64,000 nucleotides of DNA from Hyperoplus lanceolatus (lineage: Eukaryota; Chordata; Actinopteri; Uranoscopiformes; Ammodytidae): contig CM049410.1 of the NCBI GenBank assembly GCA_026929865.2, positions 4,906,501 to 4,970,500 of the forward strand, in the 5' to 3' direction. Numbering within the stretch: the stretch's first letter is position 1; every line of letters starts with the position of its first letter. A model generated the notes under the pieces. The model was given only the letters and a program-made list of their open reading frames with translations, had not been told where the DNA came from and searched no databases. Below, one piece after another: positions 48,626 through 58,247 of the stretch. Position numbers and translations under genes: made by a program.

Positions 48626-51600
48626 TCAGTCTCTGTCACTGGCTCTGAAGCAACAGAGTAGTGGTTTGAAGAGCCAGCGGAAGAAGCGCTGAGATCTCCT
48701 CTTCTTTGTTTTCCTGACTTCTGAGTACACTTTAACAATGACCACAGGTTCAAGAGGAAGGTTCAAGGCAACTGCTGAAGCCGGAACCACACCTCTGCTG
48801 GGTTTTGGGATTGTATCGTTATCCTCTTCTTCTTGTACATCAGTTATGCTAGAGGGTTGAGCAGTGGAGGTCTGACCAGCTGGTGGAGATGAAACCACAA
48901 CAGGGACTGTCTCTTGACTAACATTTGGCTGCTCTTTCTCAGCCAGGCTGGCGGTCAAGCCATTCTGCGTGGTAATGATGACCAAAGGTTCAATAGTACC
49001 GTTTAACGGAGCCAGACAACACTGAACAACTGCAGAGTCTGCTTCTGTGCTGGGTTTTGTAGCTTCCTTTTCCCGACATGGTTTCTTAACTACATCCCAA
49101 TTGGCCTGAATCCTAAAAGATGGAAGTTCAGTAGGGACTGCAGCACAGCTTGGTTCTCCTGTGGTATCTGGGTCCGTCTTTGGACTGAGCATTACATTAA
49201 CAGCTTCCCTGGCCTGAACCTTAGATGGATGTTTAGCTGATGGGTGTGATGGTGGCACTGGAACAACATCAGAGTCACTTTCTGTGGTGGTTTCTGCAGG
49301 GGCCTTTTCCAGACTTGGCTTTGGATTTACATCCTCCCTGGTCTGAATCCTAATAAATGTTGGTTCAGTAGGGGGTGTAAGGGGAGGTAGAACTGCACCA
49401 AAAGCTGGTTCTTTGGCAGGGGGTTCCAGGTCCTTATTTGGGCTTGGCTTCTCATTCAGATCCTCTCTGGTTTGAACATCAGTGGTAGACAGAGGTCCAG
49501 CAGGTGGAGGTGGCAGCACAGCACAGTCTGTCTCTGGACTGGGTTTTGGTTGCTGCTCTGTTACAGTCAGGTCAGAATCCTCCTGGACTGGAGTGGTTAC
49601 AGTAGTGACAGTCAGCACTTTGGGGCCGTGGGGCTGAAACAAGGCACAAATCTGTCCCACTGCCACCTGAACTATTTCACTGAGCAGCAGCGGAACAAGG
49701 CAATCGATCTTGTTGACCAGGACATCAGGTGACCAGGTCTGTCCTATCTGAGTGAGGACAGACAGGACCATTTCATCTCTCACGTTGCGGGAGAAGGTGG
49801 CCTGATGTTCAGTTGTGAGGGCACTGCAGACCCCATCCATAACGGCCTTTGTTACCCCAACAGACAGTTTGCTGAGCTGTTGGGAAGGCATGCCTAAGTG
49901 TGGGCCATCAGGAAGCCCCAAGAAAGCCTGTAGGACTCTTGGAACGACCTCAAGCACCACCTCTGATGGACAGAGCTGTTTTGGTGCCTCCTGCTCCTTC
50001 GCTATCAGCATCCTGGCATAGTTTTGCGCTGTGCTGATGACTCTGGGATGTCTGTAAGTTAAAGTTAATAAAAGAAATGTTCAGAACATGAGATGAATTA
50101 AAAAGAAAAAAAGGAATTAAACTGTTACTAAATATGTGTCATAATGTGTGACTCACTGAAAATTAGGGGGCACGGCTTCTGGAGAGTCGAGTAGAATCAT
50201 AGCTTCACACTCAACGTCCCTCATTTTATTGCTGACGTTCACTGCATACGCCTGAAACATGACATTAGATGTGCTGTTCAGTTTTGACATATTCAGTGGA
50301 TAAACTCTGTGATATGCAACAATTTACTCCAATCTACTGTAAGTGTTTTCAGGATTCTAGTCTTACCAGCTTCAGAAGTGGCTTAGCTTCTTCATCATCA
50401 AAACCCTCCATTTCAAACTCCCAGAGACTTCAAACAGAACGAAAAATAAGTTGTATTGTTTTTTGCTATTACTCTTCGTAGCATTAGTGTATTAGTATGA
50501 CATGGGCAGAGTTAAGGCTGTCTGTATGTGTTTCAGTAGCTCACCCTTCTCTCAGTGAGCATTTGCTCTCCTCTAAAATAAGGTTGATCATGTCCTCAGC
50601 AGTCACCGTAGATGGGATCTGGTTTTTCTGCTGAAGCCTGAAGAGTTCCATCATAATCGCAACCTAAAAAAACATAAAGGAGATAGGTCATGTTTATCCA
50701 TGACAAGACCGTTTATCAGAATTTGAATTTATATGTGTTGGCTTTGGAAGGATAGAAGTTCTTACATGAAGCCTGTAATTTAGAATATGCCAGCAGATCT
50801 GCATAGCCCGAGCATATATGGATGTATCAAACAAAACCTTTGAAAGAAAAAAATTAAATGTTATTTCTAGTTTTCTAAAACACGTCCAGAAAAGTTAAAA
50901 GTTGAACTCTGGTCAGTAGTAAAACTCTCTCACTTACCCTGATGGGTCTGTAGATTCCCTCGCTTCCTTCAATAAACTCCATTGATATTTTGTTGCCGTA
51001 CATCAACAAATACTTTGGATTGACATCCTCCCTGGTCTGAATCCTAATAGATGTTGGTTCAGTAGGGGGTGTAAGGGGAGGTAGAACTGCACCAAAAGCT
51101 GGTTCTTCGGCAGGGGGTTCCAGGTCCTTATTTGGGCTTGGCTTCTCATTCAGATCCTCTCTGGTTTGAACATCAGTGGTAGACAGAGGTCCAGCAGGTG
51201 GAGGTGGCAGCACAGCACAGTCTGTCTCTGGACTGGGTTTTGGTTGCTGCTCTGTTACAGTCAGGTCAGAATCCTCCTGGACTGGAGTGGTTACAGTAGT
51301 GACAGTCAGCACTTTGGGGCCGTGGGGCTGAAACAAGGCACAAATCTGTCCCACTGCCACCTGAACTATTTCACTGAGCAGCAGCGGAACAAGGCAATCG
51401 ATCTTGTTGACCAGGACATCAGGTGACCAGGTCTGTCCTATCTGAGTGAGGACAGACAGGACCATTTCATCTCTCACGTTGCGGGAGAAGGTGGCCTGAT
51501 GTTCAGTTGTGAGGGCACTGCAGACCCCATCCATAACGGCCTTTGTTACCCCAACAGACAGTTTGCTGAGCTGTTGGGAAGGCATGCCTAAGTGTGGGCC

Positions 51601-54396
51601 ATCAGGAAGCCCCAAGAAAGCCTGTAGGACTCTTGGAACGACCTCAAGCACCACCTCTGATGGACAGAGCTGTTTTGGTGCCTCCTGCTCCTTCGCTATC
51701 AGCATCCTGGCATAGTTTTGCGCTGTGCTGATGACTCTGGGATGTCTGTAAGTTAAAGTTAATAAAAGAAATGTTCAGAACATGAGATGAATTAAAAAGA
51801 AAAAAAGGAATTAAACTGTTACTAAATATGTGTCATAATGTGTGACTCACTGAAAATTAGGGGGCACGGCTTCTGGAGAGTCGAGTAGAATCATAGCTTC
51901 ACACTCAACGTCCCTCATTTTATTGCTGACGTTCACTGCATACGCCTGAAACATGACATTAGATGTGCTGTTCCGTTTTGACATATTCAGTGGATAAACT
52001 CTGTGATATGCAACAATTTACTCCAATCTACTGTAAGTGTTTTCAGGATTCTAGTCTTACCAGCTTCAGAAGTGGCTTAGCTTCTTCATCATCAAAACCC
52101 TCCATTTCAAACTCCCAGAGACTTCAAACAGAACGAAAAATAAGTTGTATTGTTTTTTGCTATTACTCTTCGTAGCATTAGTGTATTAGTATGACATGGG
52201 CAGAGTTAAGGCTGTCTGTATTTGTTTCAGTAGCTCACCCTTCTCTCAGTGAGCATTTGCTCTCCTCTAAAATAAGGTTGATCATGTCCTCAGCAGTCAC
52301 CGTAGATGGGATCTGTTTTTTCTGCTGAAGCCTGAAGAGTTCCATCATAATCGCAACCTAAAAAAACATAAAGGAGATAGGTCATGTTTATCCATGACAA
52401 GACCGTTTATCAGAATTTGAATTTATATGTGTTGGCTTTGGAAGGATAGAAGTTCTTACATGAAGCCTGTAATTTAGAATATGCCAGCAGATCTGCATAG
52501 CCCGAGCATATATGGATGTATCAAACAAAACCTTTAAAAGAAAAAAATTAAAAGTTATTTCTAGTTTTCTAAAACACGTCCAGAAAAGTTAAAAGTTGAA
52601 CTCTGGTCAGTAGTAAAACTCTCTCACTTACCCTGATGGGTCTGTAGATTCCCTCGCTTCCTTCAATAAACTCCATTGATATTTTGTTGCCGTACATCAA
52701 CAAATACTTTGGATTGACATCCTCCCTGGTCTGAATCCTAATAGATGTTGGTTCAGTAGGGGGTGTAAGGGGAGGTAGAACTGCACCAAAAGCTGGTTCT
52801 TTGGCAGGGGGTTCCAGGTCCTTATTTGGGCTTGGCTTCTCATTCAGATCCTCTCTGGTTTGAACATCAGTGGTAGACAGAGGCCCAGCAGGTGGAGGTG
52901 GCAGCACAGCACAGTCTGTCTCTGGACTGGGTTTTGGTTGCTGCTCTGTTACAGTCAGGTCAGAATCCTCCTGGACTGGAGTGGTTACAGTAGTGACAGT
53001 CAGCACTTTGGGGCCGTGGGGCTGAAACAAGGCACAAATCTGTCCCACTGCCACCTGAACTATTTCACTGAGCAGCAGCGGAACAAGGCAATCGATCTTG
53101 TTGACCAGGACATCAGGTGACCAGGTCTGTCCTATCTGAGTGAGGACAGACAGGACCATTTCATCTCTCACGTTGCGGGAGAAGGTGGCCTGATGTTCAG
53201 TTGTGAGGGCACTGCAGACCCCATCCATAACGGCCTTTGTTACCCCAACAGACATTTTGCTGAGCTGTTGGGAAGGCATGCTTAAGTGTGGGCCATCAGG
53301 AAGCCCCAAGAAAGCCTGTAGGACTCTTGGAACGACCTCAAGCACCACCTCTGATGGACAGAGCTGTTTTGGTGCCTCCTGCTCCTTCGCTATCAGCATC
53401 CTGGCATAGTTTTGCGCTGTGCTGATGACTCTGGGATGTCTGTAAGTTAAAGTTAATAAAAGAAATGTTCAGAACATGAGATGAATTAAAAAGAAAAAAC
53501 GTAATTAAACTGTTTCTAAATATGTGTCATAATGTGTGACTCACTGAAAATTAGGGGGCACGGCCTCTGGAGAGTCGAGTAGAATCATAGCTTCACACTC
53601 AACGTCCCTCATTTTATTGCTGACGTTCACTGCATACGCCTGAAACATGACATTAGATGTGCTGTTCAGTTTTGACATATTCAGTGGATAAACTCTGTGA
53701 TATGCAACAATTTACTCCAATCTACTGTAAGTGTTTTCAGGATTCTAGTCTTACCAGCTTCAGAAGTGGCTTAGCTTCTTCATCATCAAAACCCTCCATT
53801 TCAAACTCCCAGAGACTTCAAAACAGAACGAAAAATAAGTTGTATTGTTTTTTGCTATTACTCTTCGTAGCATTAGTGTATTATTAGTATGACATGGGCA
53901 GAGTTAAGGCTGTCTGTATGTGTTTCAGTAGCTCACCCTTCTCTCAGTGAGCATTTGCTCTCCTCTAAAATAAGGTTGATCATGTCCTCAGCAGTCACCG
54001 TAGATGGGATCTGTTTTTTCTGCTGAAGCCTGAAGAGTTCCATCATAATCGCAACCTAAAAAACATAAAGGAGATAGGTCATGTTTATCCATGACAACAC
54101 CGTTTATCAGAATTTGAATTTATATAAGTGTAGGCTTTGGAAGGATAGAAGTTCTTACCTGAAGCCTGTAATTTAGAATATGCCAGCAGATCTGCATAGC
54201 CCGAGCATATATCGGTGTATCAAACAAAACCTTTGAAAGAAGAAAATTAAAAGTTATTTCTAGTTTTCTAAAACATGTCCAGAAAAGTTAAAAGTTGAAC
54301 TCTGATCAGTAGTAAAACTCTATCACTTACCCTGATGGGTCTGTAGATTCCCTGGCTTCCTTCAATAAACTCCATGGATATTTTGTTGCTGTACAT
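48626..54396 (-). CDS. Unrecognised gene with in-frame tandem triplication (1,382 aa if one transcript)
   Basis: I do not recognise the family. Minus-strand exons: 54331-54396, 54159-54230, 53937-54055, 53755-53815, 53545-53639, 52632-53439, 52460-52531, 52239-52357, 52061-52121, 51851-51945, 50938-51745, 50766-50837, 50545-50663, 50367-50427, 50157-50251, 48626-50051. All GT-AG, and all phases agree over 4,149 nt. Each module reads MEFIEGSQGIYRPIR, YARAMQICWHILNYRL, EDMINLILEESKCSLREG, EFEMEGFDDEEAKPLLKL, VSNKMRDVECEAMILLDSP, then MLIAKEQEAPKQL and a helical, hydrophobic region, then Pro/Thr-rich sequence. The last exon is complete and ends with a basic-aromatic tail RFFRWLFKPLLCCFRASDRD, possibly lipidated or membrane-apposed. 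An AATAAA follows ~25 bases after the stop. The start at 54,396 is the first in-frame Met after an in-frame stop. Alternatives: three separate genes, or assembly duplication. Confidence 0.6.
49320..51013 (-). repeat. Tandem unit 1 (3'-proximal) of the uncharacterised gene, 1,694 bp
   Basis: Contains most of the complete last exon plus four small exons and the first-exon copy of the 50,938-51,745 chimeric exon. Nearly identical to the next unit at an offset of exactly 1,694 bases; visible differences are isolated substitutions. Confidence 0.95.
51014..52707 (-). repeat. Tandem unit 2 of the uncharacterised gene, 1,694 bp
   Basis: Begins at the junction base following caacaaatac. Its part of the large exon is truncated after REDVNPK, where it joins the first-exon copy of unit 1 in frame. 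Differences from unit 1 include Lys/Glu in PPAEEPAF and Phe/Ser before IRIQT. Confidence 0.95.
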
Positions 54397-54406
54397 CAAC
54401 AAATAC
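52708..54406 (-). repeat. Tandem unit 3 (5'-most) of the uncharacterised gene, ~1,699 bp
   Basis: The outermost unit carries the presumed original first exon (MYSNK, GSQG) where the inner copies have MYGNK, GSEG. It has two small intronic insertions relative to the other units (net about +5 bases) and Gly/Ser and Leu/Met changes in the large exon, so it is the most diverged copy. Confidence 0.93.
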
Positions 54407-55865
54407 AGAACCAAAATACCGACAACGAAAAATTCACTAGTGTAAATACAATGATAGTCTCAAGAGTGGTCAAACAGAATCGATCCTACTAGCACAAATA
54501 AAGAGCATGTGTGTTCAGTGAGTGTTCTGGGTGAAGTGTGAGTTGAGCAGAATTCTGATTGTTGTGTCACAGAACTCAACTTTCTGGAACAGAACTCCGT
54601 ATGTCACACATTCCGCTCGGTCACCAAGGAAACACTTTCTGCAAGTATCTTGTTTTTATTTAAATTGCTAAGTCAATAACCATCATTTTACTACTGTAAA
54701 AGGCTTATAATGCATAATATATCAAACAATTTGGTCATAATCCCAGTTGTTGGTGCCATTAGGTGCCATTATTTACATGCCAGCATTACATTATCCAGTG
54801 AAATCCTGTGGAATATTTTAGAGTAGGCCTAAAGGATAAAGCCATGCAGTGATGGGCTCTGTATTTTTTTTATAATTGTCAGCAAATCACATGTAGAGAG
54901 TAAAACCAAAAATAAATGTACCCTGCAAACACTCATAGCCTGTTGAGATGAATGTGGTTAAATAATCAAATATACAATAGGCCTACTATCATCATGAGAC
55001 CAATAATACTTACTTCATCTCTCTAGTTTACTACTGTATCCGGCTATTTTATTTTCATTTTTGTCAACTTAATGTGGGACTCAACAGTTTAGAGTGTCCA
55101 CTATAGCTTGAAAGTTTTCATCTTCATTACCCTGCGTTTATTGCTCCACTTTACCAATGGATTGCACTCAGACACACACATGTTATTGAAGTGTTTTAAG
55201 CCTGAATACACAGTTTGCAAAGATTCATTGTGGTTTCATTTTCACTGTGATGGATGAGATTAATAAATAAAGTTTTGAGGAGATAGCCTACTACACTTTA
55301 TCTATCAATAATAAATCACATTGTCACAATCATTTCATGAGAAGAGGTCAACAATATTTTATTACAACTTCATGGGCAACCGTGTAAATGTACTTTATTT
55401 TGTCAGGCTAGTTGAGCTACCCCACAATCTTACAATGCACTCTCAGGCACATCCAGAAATACTGCTTGGGTTCCTAATAGCCCTGGTTGGGAATCACTAC
55501 AGTGTCTATGCCTTAACCTGACAATCTTCAGTAAATAAACTGTGGATCATTATTTTTCTCCTCTCATTGAGGCACCTTGCTGGTCACAGACAGACTGGGT
55601 GACTGACAGCTGTAAGCCAACATCATTTTGACCTTATTTGTGTCACATTAAACGGCACCTTGCTGAGACCTTGCGATCAGTGTCAATCAGTTCAGCCCCT
55701 GAGGGAGTGTTTGCCTGCATCAGTCTGTCTACCCATCATCCCTGTCGCCACAAACACCCTCTATGATCTGCGCGACCACCACCAAACACTCAGCATGGCC
55801 TGCCTACCTTCTTGTGTAACCACAGCATAATTCAGTTAGCCTCTATTCGATGTAAGGGTCAAGTG
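54407..55865. other. 5' flank of the uncharacterised gene
   Basis: AT-rich sequence with no coding exon that I can support. In-frame with the first exon the reading frame is open back to a stop ~90 bases upstream of the proposed Met, without another Met. An upstream promoter or untranslated exon should lie here but is not recognisable. Confidence 0.4.
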
Positions 55866-56518
55866 GCAGTACTACTCAGAGGGGGAGTTGGTTTGGGTTC
55901 GAACACAGGCTAGGAAAAAAGGTGTCTGTCCCAAGTTGCAAAGAAAATTTAGGGGTCCCTACAAGGTCATAGAGAGGGTGACAGATGTACTATTTAGGAT
56001 AGTGCTAGTGGAGGGTGGCCCAGAGATGATTGTGCATTTCAACCGACTCAAACCTTTCCTCTCCCCTGTATCAGAGACAGGGAACCAGGGCGGCTCACCA
56101 AGGCGGCAGACCAGATCCCCAGAAACAAATGGCAGCACAGGCTCGGTCTGTTGGAAGGCAAGAGGTCCCGGGGTGAGGGCAGAAAATGAGAGGCCTGGTC
56201 GACCAGCACAGCAGGAGAGCACGGCCCACTCGAGCGACCTTTTGGTGGGGGAAGAGAAGCAGACAGGAGGACCGATGCCAAGTATTCAGCCGCCAGCCAA
56301 TCGGGAGCCAAACATCAGTCAGACGGCTAGACTTATCCCGCAGGAGAGCGCAACAGCCAGTCTGACATTGAGTCGGGCATCATCAGAAGGAGAGACACAG
56401 AACAGACAAGAGACGTTACAAGAGACGCGACAAACAAGGCAGAGGAGGCCGCCCGTGTGGTCCCGGGACTATGAGATGCCTTGACTCGGGGTCGAGTCAC
56501 ATTTAAAGGAGGGAGGAG
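55866..56518 (+). mobile_element. Gypsy-type LTR retrotransposon pol 3' end (truncated)
   Basis: The frame ending at 56,484 contains KWQYYSEGELVWVRTQARKK, LQRKFRGPYKVIERVTDVLF and MIVHFNRLKPF, the integrase C-terminal region typical of Ty3/Gypsy pol, followed by a Ser/Arg/Gln-rich tail and a stop. After the stop comes a purine-rich tract (aaaggagggaggag) immediately before tgtagtg, fitting a polypurine tract and LTR start at ~56,519. Reverse transcriptase, RNase H and the 5' LTR are absent, so this is a 5'-truncated fragment. Confidence 0.75.
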
Positions 56519-56551
56519 TGTAGTGAATGTTGGGCTGTGATCAGAGAGTGA
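56519..56551 (+). mobile_element. Possible start of the Gypsy 3' LTR
   Basis: Begins TG directly after a polypurine tract. Its 3' limit is unclear because the tandem units start at about 56,552, which may themselves be part of the LTR or a later insertion. Confidence 0.35.
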
Positions 56552-57631
56552 GCCACAAGCTATGTCCCATTACAGAGACCACGCACTTGGTAGGAAGCAG
56601 TCTCGCGGTCTATGAAGGCTATAGCCTACGAAGGCCGATTTTAAGGCCGGTGTTGCACCGAAAGCTGTGACCTGTCAGAATGTGTGACCCTAGAGGGCGC
56701 TGTTCTTATTGATTAACCCAGTCTCATAGTGAAATATAAGCTATGTAAAAACGTTGGTCCATTGCGCAAATCGTATAGGTTTCTCAAAATTGGCACTGAA
56801 ATGGTCAGATTGTTTTAGGTGTTTTTTTAAAGGTGAATAACCAACCTAGTTAGCCTACCCATCACAGTGAAATGTGTAGGGTATATCTTTTCCACTGTGC
56901 AATCATTTTAAATTGGAAGCAAACAACTTAACAATCTCTCAATTGCAGGGCTGTTTTTGTGAAACTATGTTTTCAGCTGTGGACCAACATAATTATTAAA
57001 ACATTTCACTGTGAGACTGGGTTGTTAAATGCCTACAGTCTATTGAAATCAGTTAAGAAATAAGAACAGCGCCCTCTAGGGTCACATATTCTGACAGGTC
57101 ACAGCTTTCGGTGCAACACCGGTTTTAAGGCCAACGAGCCTTGTTAAATGAGACGGTCTCCGCAGGTCTCGGTTTACGAGCATTTCCGGTTTACGTAACA
57201 AGCCGTTACCTTGCGTGACGACTCGCTGCTCCTGTGCTGCCTAGCAACCCTGATTGCTGCCAACGGAGACAATCTTGTCAACGGAGGAAAAAAGAAAAAG
57301 AAGTTGCCTACCAGACGAAAAGAAAAAAAAGTACAAGAAAAAAAGAAAGGAAGATAAAAGTTAAGAAGATGGAGCAACACGTTGCTGTTTTGTTATTTCT
57401 TATTTCATTTTATGCCATCTCTGAAAAAAACGCAATGAATCTTGGGATATGTTGGGCCGCGAAGGATCCATCTGATGCAGCCTTCAAAACCGTGAAAGAA
57501 GGCTGCATTTCACGACCGCATATGAGGAGCCTTGCAAGGAGCCTTGCAAACGGGACAGCCTTTGCGCGCCGCTATGACGCAATCGGTCTTCAAATGCAGC
57601 CTTTGTAGGCTGCAATACCTGAATCAAGACA
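56552..57631 (+). repeat. Tandem repeat unit, first copy (interrupted by a MITE)
   Basis: Starts agccacaagctatgtcccat and ends ...gaatcaagacac. Apart from the MITE at 56,651-57,118 it matches the second copy at an offset of 610 bases. Includes a Lys-rich frame leading to MEQHVAVLLFLISFYAISEK, with a short hydrophobic stretch. Origin unknown; probably transposable. Confidence 0.75.
56651..57118. mobile_element. MITE with ~58-bp terminal inverted repeats, 468 bp, CCGG target
   Basis: Left end tgttgcaccgaaagctgtga and onward through ctagagggcgctgttctta; the right end is its inverted complement with one mismatch in 58 bases. Further inverted pairs lie inside (aacccagtctca, gtgaaat, gttggtcca). 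CCGG flanks both ends, and the uninterrupted sister copy at 57,715-57,750 lacks the insertion, so insertion with a 4-base duplication is likely. No coding capacity. Confidence 0.85.
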
Positions 57632-58247
57632 CAGCCACAAGCTATGTACCATTACAGAGACCACGCACTTGGTAGGACGCAGTCTCGCGGTCTATGAAGG
57701 CTATAGCCTATGAAGGCCGATTTTAAGGCCGATTCCAAGGCCAACGAGCCTTGTTAAATGAGACGGTCTCCGCAGGTCTCGGTTTACGAGCATTTCCGGT
57801 TTACGTAACAAGCCGTTACCTTGCGTGACGACTCGCCGCTCCTGTGCTGCCTAGCAACCCTGATTGCTGCCAACGGAGACAACCTTGTCAACGGAGGAAA
57901 AAAGAAAAAGAAGTTGCCTACCAGACGAAAAGAAAAAAAAGTACAAGAAAAAAAGAAAGGAAGATAAAAGTTAAGAAGATGGAGCAACACGTTGCTGTTT
58001 TGTTATTTCTTATTTTATTTTATGCCATCTCTGAAAAAAACGCAATGAATCTTGGGATATGTTGGGCCATGAAGGATACATCTGATGCAGCCTTCAAAAC
58101 CGTGAAACGAAGGCTGCATTTCTCGGCCGCATATGAGGAGCCTTGCAAGGAGCCTTACAAATGGGACAGCCTTTGCGCGCCGCTATGACGCAATCGGTCT
58201 TCAAATGCAGCCTACGTAGGCTGCAACCCTTGAATCTAGACACAGCC
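57632..58247 (+). repeat. Tandem repeat unit, second copy (uninterrupted)
   Basis: About 95% or more identical to the first copy. The frame MEQHVAVLLFLILFYAISEK is kept, but downstream a one-base difference (near 58,107) shifts the frame relative to the first copy. Flanked by agacacagccaca on both sides, suggesting unequal exchange at that short repeat. Confidence 0.75.

Noticed and set aside
49472-50021. Plus-strand frames repeated in all three tandem units
   Set aside because: They recur only because the DNA is duplicated; the minus-strand exons have consistent splice phases and explain the locus.
48626-54406. CRISPR-like or satellite array
   Set aside because: Units are 1.69 kb, contain introns and exons, and number only three; this is a genic tandem duplication.
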